A DNA stretch of 64,000 nucleotides from Flammula alnicola (taxonomy: Eukaryota; Basidiomycota; Agaricomycetes; Agaricales; Strophariaceae). Where the stretch lies: the NCBI GenBank assembly GCA_015499995.1, contig JADNRV010000003.1:124001-188000 (forward strand), in the 5' to 3' direction. Position numbers and translations under genes: made by a program. Below the pieces are notes generated by a model. That model searched no databases, was not told where the DNA came from, and saw only the letters and a program-made list of their open reading frames with translations. Of the stretch, positions 45,445 through 59,101 are shown one piece after another. The stretch's first letter is position 1, and each line of letters starts with the position of its first letter.

Positions 45445-48400
45445 TTATGGCAAATGATTCCTGGATATATCCAGAACAGTCGAGGTGGATGCTAAAAGCT
45501 TAGAAAGTTGCATGATGAACCGTTCGCAAATAGCGGAGAAGTAGAATTCATGTTCAGAGTTGTGGGGCTGCACAAGATTATGTGCGATCTCGTGGGCGAT
45601 GGTGAAGTACCTGTTGGCCGCATAAGCATATAACTATGGAATGGCGTGGAAATTTACCATGAGACATAAGCATCCTGCAATTTATTTCCCTTGACATCAG
45701 CGTCATCTGGTGGGTTGATTAGTCGCGAAGATACACTGCATGCGGGCATCACTTACGCCATTCTTCAAAATATCGCAAGTTCAAGAAAATACTGCCATTC
45801 CTGTTGAAGGCGATAATTCCACCACTGAGATCATAGAAGATGTGGAGGTTCGTGATGGGTAGTTGATATATGTTTGCCAATGGAGTCATGATATGAATGA
45901 AACGAGCTATGGATTGATTTTTGGCTTCCATGAAGGCTTCGGCGGCAATTTCAAGTTTCACCTCTGACGCAATGGGTTAGCAACATCCTTCTGATTTCTA
46001 CGTTGTTCTTGCCTTCTGAAATGTAAATCTTAACCGGACCCATTTGTCCTAGTAAGAATCAAAGGATTAGATATATACTAGTAAAGAAGATTGGGGTGGC
46101 ATACCTATATTATGCAAGTTCCCCTTTCGTCCGGATATGTCGCAATATCCATCGTTTAAGCTTTCCTTGACCCTTTGCATATGTTCGCGATTCTGTAGGA
46201 GATCTGCCGATTCCGGCCTACAGGAATTGACAGCAAGTTCTATATTTTTAGCTACGAAAAATGTCAATAGTTGGATAAATATTCTGATCATCAAAACGCA
46301 CAGATATTGCTCAAAGGAGTCACACCGGGACCGACATCAGGAGTTCTTGTAGGACTGGGCCCACCCCATGTTCCTGGAGGTTTCAGTTGAGGCTGAGTTA
46401 GAGGACCTGGAGTGTGGTCGGCCTGATCAGCTGTGGAATCAGGAAGGGGTGGTGTTTGTGCTGCAGGCTTAGCCAAATGGTTTGCCACATTTGAAATCTT
46501 TTCAGTCTGTGCGGACGCCATGGAACCAATCTTGCGTCGTAAACTTTGGAAAGGATTGGCGATGGACGAGGGAGATGCTGGTCTACCTTCAGGAGGGTTC
46601 CGTATGGTCGTATGATTTTCATGCAATTCTTTCGAATTCGGGACCTTATCCGCCTCAAATGATCCAGGACCAACTTGACGAGCCTCCTGTTCCTTTTGCA
46701 CCCTAGCACTCTCTGCAGCCAAACGAGCATCTTTTTGCTGGCGAAGGATTCTGTCAACTATATAACAAGTTTCAAAATTCAAGTCAGTGTCCAAGAAAGA
46801 GCACGTTGCTACAATTGTACCGTTATATCCTCTGCGTTTCAAGGATCGGAGGTCTGTCGAGAGGATTGTCATAAACAATAGTGCGTCGTTGGCCTTTGGC
46901 GAATCGAAAAGCAGTCGATTCAGTGAGGTTGCCACTCTGGAGCCAGTTGAATGAGAACAGGTCCAATGGGAGACTTGGAAAATACGACATACTCATACAT
47001 GTCAATTTGAGAATTTCCTGCTATCCACACTTCTATTGGGCCAGAGCCGATTCTTCGAGCCACAGCCGAAGCATCTTGTTTCCGTGAGAGATTAAGCTGG
47101 CCGTAGTGCAGATACTTGATGACTCCTAACTTTCCGAAAGCTTTGACTGCAAAGTTTTGATTCGTGGAAAGCCAAGAAAAAGACACTCGAGTACGCGCAT
47201 GGTTATGCTCGTGAAGGAATAATGGGAGCCTTTCCAGGATCAAGGAACGGGTTTCCATCGCAGCCTTTGAATCATGCAACTCTCCTGTTGTTTGATATTC
47301 TTCTTTGACGACTTTGCTGAGTCTCGGAGAGCCGAGATTGCTATAAAATTCTAAGGGCCACGTGTGGTTAATGACAGTATCTCTCAGAACATTGCCAAGT
47401 CTTGGTCACCTTCTATGATATCTTCTTGGGGTGCGGTAACGAGGGAATCGCCAAACGCTTGATATGCGTGTGTGTCGTCCGCTATGATGATTTCGTTAGG
47501 CTTTTTGAGTTCGTATGCTATATCCCATTCATCCTCATCCCAGTCGTCTGTCGGTTTACTTTGTTTCCGTGGTTTGCGCTGCAGTCCAAGAAGGATTGGC
47601 GACTTTTTCATCCTTAACATCGTTCCCGACGAGATGGATTTCGCATTTACCGCAAGGTTACGAAGTTCAGAAAGAAAGCTGAGAATACGGATTAGTGGGA
47701 AAGATATAGACCTAAAATAAATTCACCCACTTGAGGGGCCCTTGTGCCAATTCGTAGAACTGCCGAGGGCTACTCAGAAGGATCTTGGCAACTTCTTCTA
47801 CATTAGGTTGATTTCGTGTTCCGCAGGCAGTCAGAAATGCGTTGCCTCCGGTGCCAAAGTCAACAAATATGAAGAGTTTGGAATGGAAATTTGCGCCAGA
47901 CTCTCCGCCCAAATAACATTGGGATGGAGGCAACCAACGCAAAGATGGTCCAGCCACGCCTTTCTCTGCTTTCACAGGCACGAATGGTATGTTGGATAGT
48001 CTCTGCAAGTCAGAGCTCTTGAAATCTATCGAGCACCAACGTCAGAAATTAGTCCAATTCCCGAAGAGTTACTAACTAACCGTTAACTCTCCCGGCCATC
48101 AAACGAAACAGTTCCGCGGCTTCTGCTTCGCTGGCCGGAGGCTTTGATTGAAGAAGAAACATTAATTGTGAAGTAGGAGGATGGTCCTTGATCTTCAACT
48201 TGGATGCGTGTGTTTGGTACGATGGCTGGAGAACCAAAAAGCCTACAGCAGCCCACGGACTTGAGAAAACCTAGATAAAGAGTTGACAAAGAGTCAGACA
48301 AAGACCGGCCATTGCTCTGACAGATACCTCTTGTATGTTTCCCAAGCACATTTCAGATCCTTTTACTGCAGGAATGAATTTGATATCCTTGAAATCCATT

Positions 48401-51400
48401 GGGTCATAATCTTGATAGCGAGATCCCACATTATCAATCAGGTACTTCAAAGCGACGGTTCGGATCTGATATTGGAGTGAGCTTCTGCCAATGCAAGCAT
48501 GATCATGGAAATGCATTATGCTCACATTCGAGTCCTTGTCGGCACATAGATCAATCAACTTATTCAGAGGAGGATACCGCTGCAACCCAAGCTCAAACAA
48601 AAATTTGGCTGGCAATGGCATTAGAACCCAAAAGGTTTTACGTAGAATGGATTTACTAACCTTCCTCAGAAGAACTTCGCCATTTGGTCTGATGGCCCCA
48701 ATCGATGATGGGTAACCTCAAAGTACGGAAGACATCAAGAGGTTCATATAATTGGCTGGCTTTATATCGCGTCTGCTTTGCCTCGCTGTTACTTTCTGGT
48801 TTTATCTCCGTCGGAAAAGCAGCCGTAGCCTTGAGACGCGCCGTTTCTTCTGCGGTTAAAGAATCTTTCACAGATACCAGGTATTTTGTCAGGTCTGCTA
48901 TTGTCCACTCGTTTGTCTTAATCATCCTGAGGATAAAACATTAAGTCGACAACTACGCCTAAGAAATAACTGTGCAAACCTATTGAAAATTAACTGAAGT
49001 TCGACATGCTTGCGTACTCCAATTTCTTGCAGTACTTTCTCCAGGGTGCCTTTGATTAGCGAGGCTGACTGGAATAGCACAACAGGCAGATCGCCAAATA
49101 TATTGACGCTTGGAAAATATGCTTCATGAGGCAGTCTCATACCCGCAGAGGTCGGGATACATGCTTTAATCCGAAGTAGCTGAACGATTTCTGCCTTGGA
49201 TCCAGCTGGCAGAGACGGCCAAGCGCGGGTGATCAGCCCTATTACACGTTCAGCCCATGATGGGGACGAGGTGATGTCGTATTCCACAGGGAAACTCGAA
49301 GAATTGCATATGAAGGAGAGCCATTGGACTATCGAGAATTCAGTCCATGGAAAATACGCAGATAGGATCTCGGGTTTGAATAACTTGCTAATGGCGACAG
49401 GTAGGAGAGATTCAGGTAAGGGCCCTTCCAAAGGAATATTTCCACTGGCAGATCGTGGATTAATGAATGATCTAATTGAAGCCAGTGGAATTATCTTTTG
49501 TCCGGCCCCGTTGAGCGGCTCAATCGATAGAACGACTGCATTGATGATTTGTGTCCGTATTGGCAGAAGCCGACTGCGATCCGACTCTTTGAAGATTTCG
49601 ATCCACCAACGAAGACAAGCAACGAACTCGTCCTGAGTCAATGGACGTGATTGTAATTCTTGAAGAACGTCCTGGAAATTAATTGCCTTTATGGACCCTC
49701 GAGCTTGTAAAGACGAGATCATGCCAGGAGCACCCGTCATGATTTCATCCGGAAGCGTCGGGAGCTCCTTGAGGAACCCGGAAAAGGTTGGGTCAGGGAG
49801 ACGGACATCTTTGACATCCCGTACACCTTTGCTTGTTATGATAGGGAAATGGCCATGCGACGAACAGGCGAAGAATGCTGCTTCCATCAAGCTTGAGACA
49901 TCGGGTGATGGAGTCGATGTATAGAACATGAAAAACTTGAGTGCATGAAGGACCCGACCCATGAGTCGCGTTTGTATTTCTTCAGCTGGTGGACTCAACG
50001 CCGAGCTCGAAGCCTCCCATTGTTCGCGAACGGTTGATAGTTCGAATTCGTATGCAGCCCGCGAAAGAAAACCACCAACGAAAAGCAGCTCCTTGTTCCA
50101 TGCTGGTGATATATTAGACACCGTTAATCTATTCTCCAGTCGCAGTGCATGATAACTCACTGGCAACGTTACGATCCCTGTCATGAATAGTGTTAAACAT
50201 TTACTACATAGAAAGTAGATCGAAGGACATACATGAAATCGATCGACTCGCGTTCGACAGTAGGAATAAAACGGGCTGCAATGTGACCTCCCACTCCTGT
50301 GCTTTGCGCAGTACTATGGCCCTGTTCAAACCAGGATTAAATTGAAATTTGCTCTTTTCAGAGAAGGAACAATTACAATAAAGACTCGGGCAGCGCCAAC
50401 TCTAAAAAGAGGACGAATTAGCTGGCATACCACTATTCATTGGGTATCTTTACCCTTCTATATCTGCACGTAGGCCTTGGAAAATGCTGCCTGTGGCTTC
50501 CGGCTGTTTGGCGTCTTCTTCAAGACTGGCATCGTATTCATCTTTAGCAGTCTGCACTTGGGTCAATTCAGTCACAAACTGTATGAAACAGGCTGACTGA
50601 CATAGATCAATTCGAACTTCATTTTAGTCGGAGGATTCTTCTTAGTCGATCTATTTATCTCAGAGGACAGTTTCTTATCCAACCGTACTTGGATCGAAGC
50701 CGAATATATCGATAATGAGACACTAGTCTCATTGACAGCTAGATGGTTAACGACTTTCGGCACAGGAGGAGGGGCTGGTGTAACACTTTGTTGCGGAGTG
50801 GCATTGCCGGAAAGAGAGGAAAACAAAGATGAGAAGAAACTACCACCGATGGAAGGTTTAGTCGCAGCATTAACCTTTGGTGGTGGAAGCAAACGTTTCT
50901 TTTCGGTACCAGATGTGTAAATCCATGTCATCACTTGAGCTTGGATGTAAAGGGCTGTAAATAAAGAATTAGGCAACGAGCACTCAATTCCGAGTAATCA
51001 CTTACGCGTAGACTGAATACTATCAACGGTCATGATCCCGGAAGGAGAGCGATTATTGAGTCCTTTGGGTATACCCAAGTCTCGCGGCAAACCCGCTGCT
51101 TTATTGAGTTTGACCAGTTGCTTGTCGTCAAAATAAACGCTGACTTCGCGTAGATACCTCATGAACGTCAATGAAGAAGCAAGAAAGCGGGTAAAATCAA
51201 ATGCAATAGGAATCGGAGCGGGCTCCCTGAGTGCCATTGCGAAACTTGTCCATGATTTAGTCCCTGGGTCTTCGCCATCAGGTAACTGACCCCTTCGCGC
51301 AAAAAGCTGTACATATTACAATCAAAGGAAAGCTTTGACGGCATGGAAGGAATCTGAAGTACCTGGTCCTTTTTATCCTTCCAGTAGAAGCCCATCCATT

Positions 51401-52127
51401 GATCTTACGACTCATCAGCAGGTATCTCCCCAAGCAGAAGCAAGACTTACCTCCTGATGTCACGAAAGGCTCTTCGGTAACGGAAAATAAGCTGTAGAAG
51501 CCTTGTAGATGATTCAGTCTTTACATGAGGGACCATCCTAGTTAGAAAATACACTAACCAACGCCGAATGCGCCGATCTTCTCTTCATCAGGATTGCCCT
51601 CAGCTGAAAACCGATGTGAATACCCGCAAGTCTCTTCATTTATTGTTGCGCACCTATTTTCTTTAGTCTACTCCAGTCTTCTTCCCGAAAGGTAATGCCG
51701 TTGTTTTTGAAAGTCCATTGGTGAACCTTAAGCAGGATTGTTTCAAGGTATGAAGGTTGTCGAGAAGAAGAATGCTTACATGTGTTGTCTTCAGGTCTGG
51801 TAGCTGTCCATCTGAGCCAGAAATGGTCTCCGCGTTCTCTGCGTCGTGATCTTTCGTCTTTCTCGCTAGAAATGCCTGCGTTTCGAATCTGATTTCGACG
51901 GCCTCCGATTGGGCGTCATCCGAGTTCTGCAAGAGCTCGCGAAAAACCGTGAATTCGCCTGAATATCGAGCGAGAACTTTGTCAATCAGAGCCCGTTGGT
52001 TGACTTCCACAGTCTCGTCATGGCCACTCTCCCACTAAAGTAACAATGGAACAGTGGATGGTAACTTGAACATGGCGAATGTGAGGTTTTAAGGATGACA
52101 TACCAATTTATCTTTTGAGATCACCAT
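45445..52127 (-). CDS. DUF3684 protein with Hsp90/sacsin-like ATPase domain and C-terminal HEIAH motif
   Basis: Large fungal protein of unknown function. ATG at 52125-52127 (MVISKDKL), one intron, then the N-terminal GHKL ATP-binding domain: RELLQNSDDAQ (the N-box acid and Asn), and the glycine box IGAFGVGFYSLFS after about 90 residues. A long middle of about 1,000 residues contains DUF3684-type blocks such as MGRVLHALKFFMFYTSTPS, LLRIKACIPTSAGMRLP, FPSVNIFGDLP, NLGSPRLSKVVKE and ERLPLFLHEHNHART. Then a Pro/Ser-rich linker (about 46400-46700), and near the C-terminus a conserved block with YFTIAHEIAHNL (HEIAH at 45580-45594) followed by NSEHEFYFSAICERF, a zinc-peptidase-like arrangement. Stop TAA is 45445-45447. 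Many short introns; the ATP-binding exons are intact. Confidence 0.85.
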
Positions 52128-52878
52128 GACTGTAGTCTGTTAGATTGATTGAAGAGGCTGGTGTGGTAGTTGGTAGTTGGTATTGGTTGGGAATGGCGAA
52201 TAACAGAACTTATAGGAAACGAGATTGGCAGAGGAATTAGAGGGGGAAGTTGGCAAATGAAAGGCGTTGTAACGACAGCTATAAGTTTGCTGCAAGTGCT
52301 TAATGGAATTGTCACGGCGCGCCGCAGCTGTTAGGGGCGTTCACAGCATGTTCAAGCCGCGTCAGGGCCTTGGCACACTTCCGTAAGCATCTTAGGTCAC
52401 TGGTGGTAACTTTATCCTCCAACAGCTTCAAATGGACTTAAAAAAACTGCCCTCGAGCCTCAGCAGAAGGTGTCTGTTTAAATTTCCATGAAATATTACA
52501 AATAAGTAGCTCTCTTCCTTCCGTCTATATAATCAGTTCAGTTCGTTTTCTATCATTTTTTTGTTGCATGTTTTTCAGTTGCATGGTCATTGCAGAGGAG
52601 GCAATAATGTAGGGAAAAAGGGACGCGAAATATATGCTGAAAGACATGGTCCGACCAGGACAGACGAGAAACCAAGATTCCCATGTTGACAAGAAAGGGT
52701 CGGAGGATCAAATGGGTATTAATAATGGTGGTGTACTAAGGGATTTCCGTGGTCCATCGTAGAAGTGAAGTGCAAAGCTACGTTAATGACATGGGATGAT
52801 GGGTATAGCTAATAATGCAATAACCAGGCGTATGGGATGTTTCGAAGAGACATGCAAGAAAAGGAACGAATTGCGTCT
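52128..52878. other. Intergenic between DUF3684 start and chitin synthase end
   Basis: About 750 bp holding the 5' flank of the DUF3684 gene and the 3' flank of the chitin synthase gene. No gene or repeat supported. Confidence 0.5.
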
Positions 52879-55800
52879 TCAAAACTTCGCCGAAGGATCA
52901 AGTGGCCCAAGCGGCCCATAACGCTCAGCACTTGCACTTCCTGATCGTGGAGGTGGCCGGCGAGAAGCTCCAGGCTCGCCTGCGAAAGGTATTGTAGGTG
53001 ATGTAGGTGATAACGTGTTATTGAGGATAGGCCCTTGGTGTCCTGGTGAGGACGATCTAGGTAACGGCGAATATCCATTTCCGCCGACATTAGCGAGGGT
53101 TGTTGTTGAACCATCACTTAGTTGATATCGAGGTGCATAGGTCGTGTTCGGCAGGGGCGGTCGGTCATCGAATCCCATTTCCAGCATGGCTTCCAACTCG
53201 GCACCGCCGACCGTTTTTGCTGCGTTTAGCGTCCCGCCCTGGGGAAGTATGAGTCCCACAGGCGGTGGGGGGAACTGGGCGTTGTGTTCATTGTAGCCAC
53301 CGATTTGTGTACCCCAATGATCGTCATCTGAAGAGTTTAGTGACAAAGTGTCAGAGCCGTCATACTGACTGCGCGCGTAGACACTGCGGGTGTCGGGAGC
53401 TGCGAGGTAATCACCGTCGCCGGTCATGTAACCAGAGGGATGTGCGCGCTCAAAGTCTCGGCGACGACGCTCCTCACGTTTGAGTTTCCGCAATCTTGAC
53501 CGTTCCCAGTCTTCCCAGCGACGCATGGGTACGGCGGGTGCAGAATCACGTCCACCTCCTCCACCGTGGCCGTCGCCTTTGCCCTCTCCCTCTACTTTTC
53601 TATTAAGGTCAAGGAAGGTCAGCAAATGTTCGCTACAGAAGAATTCGAAAAACTTACCTAGTCTCTCCCCATGAAAAGTCATCGAAATGCCAGAAAGCAT
53701 ATACAGGGAGGACAAAATTCCATATCGGCAGCGCAAGCAGATATATCAACATCCAAAAGACATAAACCACTTTCCTTGTCGTGATGAGAATCAACACGGC
53801 AGGAAGACCCAAAACAGCAATGAGCAGCATCAGTGGGATGGCTTCTTCAAAGGTTTTTGGCGGATGTAAAGCCATGCTGACGATGAGGGAGTAGGTTAAG
53901 GAAATAGCGATAGGAAGCACGACGGTGCCAAGGAGATCCATGAAAACGACGAACTGCATGCTGAAACAAAATGTGCCACAGAGGTTGCGGACAAGAACCA
54001 GTTCCATAAGGTTATGAATAGTCGAGTTGATCCATCGACGGCGTTGAGAGAGAAGGATCTTGAAGGTGTCCGGGACGACCGTTCGACATCTGGCCTGGGG
54101 CAAAAACATCATCTTCCTGTTCGGAAAAGTCCTCAACAAAATTGTCGTGAGGAATCGATCCTCTCCAAGCAAGAGAAGGTTCTTCTGATGAAGCGTCGTA
54201 ACCTCACTTTGGCTGTACTCCTTGACGATTTCGGGCTTGATGATCAAAGGAACCCAATCATCTCCCGTTGTTTTCCGTGCTTTGAGTCGGAACATGGAGA
54301 AACAACCAGGAAGGCAGGAAACACCTCCGAAGACGGACTCGAATGCCTTGGCCAGATGATGGGAAATGAAATATTCGAAGACCTGAATCGCCGTTACCCA
54401 AGAATCGCGCTTGTTCGCTATACGCGTCTCGCCACAGACTCCCATGATCATTTGGTCGTGATGCATGCAGTTAACCAGATGCTTCAGCGACGACGGGAAT
54501 ACTTTCGTGTCGGCGTCAACCTAGATGACGAAAGCACTCGACATACGCAATTATGAGGGATAAATGGGTCAAACTCACCATAAGAACAACTTCGAAAAAG
54601 TCCGGTGTGACACCCATCAGGATGTGAATTTTCCGGAAAAGGTCAAAATCCAGGGGCGTCATGCGATCGTTATATGTCACACGGGAAAAGAAATTCATCA
54701 AAATGAGTTGACTGTCACGTTTCCCGCGATTGCCAGGTTTCTTGTCGGAGACCGCCTCTGCATCAGTTCCACACTTGACAACGATGACAGTTGGAGTGCG
54801 ACGGCCAGCCACAGCTTATTAAAATACCATAAAATCAGAACACGTTTGTCGAAAGTCATGTAAAAATACTCACTGTAGTGGCCAGCATAAACCATCGCCC
54901 GATTCTGAGCCTTCGCCCCAGAGCCAACAGACGCGTAAGCCATTGGCATCGGGTTTCCGAACCGCGGATCGGCTTCGAGTAATCCAACGCAGGTATCAGG
55001 GGTACTCCTCTTCTCGCCCGCACCAGTGATCATGCCATCTGCAACGACAAATAAGAGCTTCCGCGCATCCGAATAAGTTGTCGTTGAAATCGAATCAAGG
55101 GTCGTCCTCAACGATTCTTCTCCTTCTGAGTAGCATGTCACTAAACAGACTGCGAACAACTCGGCGCCAATTTGGGCCAGACTCATAATAGGGGCTGTGC
55201 CGTTGTCCGAGTTGACCAATGTGGTGCTGGAGGAGGATGTTAACGATGGAGCCATCATCTTGCCGGGTTTGCTGAGTTTCTTCGGACCACCAGCCCAAGG
55301 CGCCGTTCCGTTTCTGTTGTCAACCGAAACGTTGGCGCCTTCTGGCATAACCGCAGGACTGATAGCAGAGCGGTTGAGGTCCTGGCTGTTCGGTGGACCT
55401 GCAAGGCGTTCGGATAGGAACCAATTGAAGATGCATGCCATGACGAAGCGCACGAAAACCAATCCAAGGATGACGATCAAACCGGCGTAGAGAAAAAGAT
55501 TAGACACGAAACAACCAGGGGTAACCTTGTCGATATTGCCAGCGTAATAGCGCTCCTTGATGCATGGTATGGCTGATTTGAGGTCGGCGCGATTTGCAAA
55601 TAGGTGAGTAGCATCTTTACCACCGCCACTTAGCTCAGATCTCAGCATGGTACGAATGGCAGCGTCGACGTTATCGGATGGGATAGGGCTGGGGTGGAGA
55701 GCGATATATGGGTTAAGGTTGACGACGGAACCATCGAGAACGAGATATCCGGTTGAATTGGCAACTTGATCCCATGAGTAACCTGCAAGAAAATTTGTCT

Positions 55801-56512
55801 GGACCATGGAAAGGGATTTGAAAGTGGCGGTTGAGTTGAGAGCGCCTAGGGGGCATGGTGTGACGGTTGAACACGGAGTGTCGCGAGCGACGCGGAAGTT
55901 GAGGCTGGCGCATTGTTTGAATTGGGCTGCATCTCGAGTGAAGGAGGATGTGACATCTAGTCCAGGATTTTTGAAGAAGGCGGCGGTATTGACGCCATCC
56001 GGGAACTTTGCGGAGGTAGTGTTGAACATTTTGCCTTGAACGCTCAATGTACCAGGTACAGAGCCGACATGCAGGAAGCGATTGTCGGACTGACTGGTTT
56101 CTGGACAGAGTACCTTCTGGAAACCGACGGTTGCAAAGCCGACAGCACAACACATAACGACAATGATAAAGCACAAGGCAACCTTTTCTCTCCAGGCCTG
56201 CCTGACAGCCTTGTCCTTGAGCCCACCAACGGAACTGAGGAGGAAATCTGGGGCCCAGAATGAAACTACGCGAGAAAATATGCGCCATGTGGTGGAGCCA
56301 TTGTACTCGTCTTTATTGGGGGCTACTTGGCCAGCGCCAGGGGCAGAGGCAAGGAGGGTAGGAGGGTTGATGAGGGGGACTGGAGCTACACCACGCTCTG
56401 GCTTTGTAAGGGTCTTTGCACGACGAATGGTTGCGCCGGAATGGGGGGGTTGCCGTGTAGTTGGAATGGGGACATCGGTAAAGTCATAGTTTGTCTGAAA
56501 ACGAAGGGCCAT
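52879..56512 (-). CDS. Class IV chitin synthase (CHS3-like)
   Basis: Integral plasma-membrane glycosyltransferase polymerising UDP-GlcNAc into chitin. ATG at 56510-56512 opens a short N-terminal cytosolic segment, two membrane helices ([13 protein letters not shown]...[12 protein letters not shown]) and an extracellular loop, then a helix near residue 350 and the cytosolic catalytic part: [23 protein letters not shown], then DADTKVFP after an intron, GEDRFLTT, and [10 protein letters not shown], the processive-synthase motif (about 54030-54050). Three more helices follow, then a [11 protein letters not shown] end of the conserved part and a Ser/Pro-rich cytosolic tail. The absence of a myosin or cytochrome b5 domain fits class IV rather than V-VII. 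The ATG is the first of a 604-codon frame. It is divergent from the phosphatase gene at 56732. Confidence 0.92.
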
Positions 56513-56731
56513 GAGGGGGGAGGGGAGGGAGTGGGTAAGTAAAGGACCGTAAAGAGTGGACTTTCAGCGAGGGAGATGAGCGAGAGCCAGCCTGCTGTAA
56601 AGACTTGGGAAAGAGAGAGTGCTTGGGAAAGGAAGGGAACAAGAGAAAGCGTAGCCAATGCCAAGCACGTGCATTATGTATTATCCATCATTTAACGCTT
56701 TGCAACCAATGACTGATACTCCTCACAACCA
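56513..56731. promoter_or_regulatory. Divergent 5' region, chitin synthase / phosphatase
   Basis: 219 bp separate the two starts. Contains C/T-rich tracts common at fungal transcription starts. No defined site is claimed. Confidence 0.4.
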
Positions 56732-58686
56732 ATGCTCAGTCCACCGACTGGTACTCCTCAAGTATGTCTGCTCTCTATTACACTCTTACTTATTTCTCAT
56801 TCTCTACTCTAGCTCACCCTCCTTGCCTCTCAGCACCATGCAAGCGAGTATAACCGCTCTAAATTTGGCGCACATGGTATGTACTCAAGTACCCATCAGC
56901 TTCCTCTTTTTCTCAACCCCCTATTTTTCTCGCAGGTTGTCCCGTTCCCTATCTGCCTCTGTCAGTGCAACTGCCAGATCAGTTCAAACAGCTGCGTTCC
57001 CGTCAATTGGTAAATGCCCAGGACCGCTCCTGGTGGCCCGCACCACCCTCTGTACCCGACACCTCCAATGTGGTCACCCACAGCTGTCCTCCTGTCAGTC
57101 TCCAAGACGAAATCATGGCCGCCATGTCAGAGCCGCTCCATCCATCCATCAGACCACCGCATGCTCAAATGAAGACGCGGGTAAAAACCTCACTAACTCA
57201 TCCAATCAAGTAAGTTTGTCTCTACTTCGTCCAATGTCCATCCCGTTCATGGCCCATCTCTCTGCAGTATCTCTTCCATCGTACCTCCGGATCTCATAGA
57301 CCTCATCTCATCTCATGCTCTCCTATCCTCTGCTAGGGATGCTCCTACACTATTGGAAATACCCTCTTCTTTCACTTTGGACCGCCTGTCAACCCTTCGT
57401 GATACAAGACTGCAAAACCTTCAGTCTGTGCCACCCCCGCCATTCGTTCCTGTGATACCGAAACAACTGCCAGCCAACCAATTCCGCACCCGGTCGAATA
57501 TAAGCGATGCACTACAGGCTGCCATCAACACTGGCATAGATTATATGTGTCAAGATAAGAGCAATAAAGATGCGAGAACGTCCATTATGCTCAGCGAACA
57601 GGTCACGAATCGATTGCTTACCGGGTTTACTCCTGACACGAGTGTATCCTTATCGCTCTCCATGACCATTCCTTCTGCGATAACTTTGCAATCTACATTA
57701 GTGACTCAAAGTTCAGAGCTTGTTCTCTCAAACTCGCTTCAGGCGATGCCTTTGATCCAACAACAGGATATTTCAGCCTCTTTACCACTATTTCCTCGGA
57801 CCTCTTCGATGCTGCCGACTTGGATATCCCCTGATATCATTATACCTCATCAAACGCCTCGCAGCGCCCCTGCATTTACAATCGGAAATCTATTTCTGTC
57901 GTCCTGTCCTGGAAAGAAAGGTATGTTCAAATAAATCATTCTATGCCTCTCTAATTTCTGGCATAGTGCGACTCGACGGTCCTATTAAAGGTCGGAGCGG
58001 CGTCTGCAGAGACCTCGAAACCGACATGAAACGAATGAAAGAATTAGGCGTTGGTTGTATAGTTTGGTCCGTCTTCCATTTTTATCTGCCCGCATTTTCC
58101 TGCTCACTCTTCCCCCAACGCAGCTGCTTGGACGACAGCGAATTAGCGTTCCTCGGCGCGCCTTGGCCAGAATATGAGTATTTTGCCAAAACAATCGGCA
58201 TCGACATCCTCCGGTGTGTGCACCAATAATCCCATCTTCCATTCTTTCATGTATTGAGTGTATTTGTGTATCTACAGGTTACCTATTCCAGAAGGCCTTC
58301 CGCCGATATCTGCATCACTTCTTGATGCCCATCTCGTTGATCTCATCAGCCGATATTCAATGAACAGCATCCCTATTCTTGTCCACTGCCGCGGCGGCGT
58401 CGGGCGCGCTGGTGTCATCGCCTGCTGCTGGATGATCCGGCTGGGACTCTGCGGCTGGGTGGATGGAGGAAATCCAAATTTATGTTCTGAAAGAGATAGA
58501 GAGAAAGTGCCACACGCGGACAGTATTTCCTTTGTCGAGAAAGTCATTGCGCTGGTGAGGAGGCGGCGGAGCATGAAGGCGGTCGAGACGTACGAACAGG
58601 TCAAATTCCTTGTTGACTATGTCGAACACCTGCGACATGGATCCCCTGAGCGCCCTCAGGAATCAGAATCTGTTGTCGCGCTTTGA
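56732..58686 (+). CDS. Dual-specificity/CDKN3-like protein phosphatase with long N-terminal region
   Basis: Cysteine-dependent protein phosphatase. The active-site P-loop HCRGGVGRAG is at 58384-58413, and the general acid segment CCLDDSEL is formed across an intron with donor GTCCGT near 58069. The preceding PEYEYFAKTIGIDIL and downstream AVETYEQVKFLVDYVEHL match CDKN3/PTP-like fungal homologues. The first about 350 residues (from ATG 56732) have no recognised domain but are conserved-looking, with SVQLPDQFKQLRSRQLVNAQ and a Trp-rich stretch; it is joined by introns at about 56762-56811 and 56877-56937. An extra ATG at 56710 in another frame is not used. Ends at TGA 58684-58686. Substrates are unknown; cell-cycle or signalling roles are inferred from the CDKN3 resemblance. 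Confidence 0.72.
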
Positions 58687-59101
58687 TACCCATCAAGTTT
58701 GATCGTGGACGTAAATGTATTCCTAGCTTCTTTTCTTTTTTCCCGGTGGAGGTGTTTGTACTATCATTATGTTTATAATTGCTCTTTTACTTGGAATGTT
58801 CTGCTATTCTACAGTACCAGTTATATTTTTGTATCGTATTATCATGTCTTTTCACTTTTAGTTGTAGTCAAAATGATCAGTGGATGTCCTTCATATCATT
58901 ATCAACGGTCGCAATAATGCAATTGTAAATATTGTTCAGAGGATGTGCTCGTTGTGGCGTTTATATTGTAACTATAATTAGGTTTGTAAATGATCCCTTT
59001 TGACTCTTACTATCCAGGTGCTCACTCGACGCATATGCATCGGCCACTCAGACCCACCGTCTAGCGATACCACTCAACTAGCGCGTCAATCATCTCGCAT
59101 C
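58687..59101. other. Intergenic before SKI3
   Basis: A/T-rich flank of about 415 bp, with no coding block or RNA gene supported. Confidence 0.5.

Noticed and set aside
49196..49636. 146-codon plus-strand frame
   Set aside because: Antisense of the conserved DUF3684 exon 48922-50184, which has the family blocks.
54014..54556. 180-codon open frame on the plus strand
   Set aside because: Exactly antisense to the QRRRW/GEDR part of the chitin synthase, which is clearly the coding strand.
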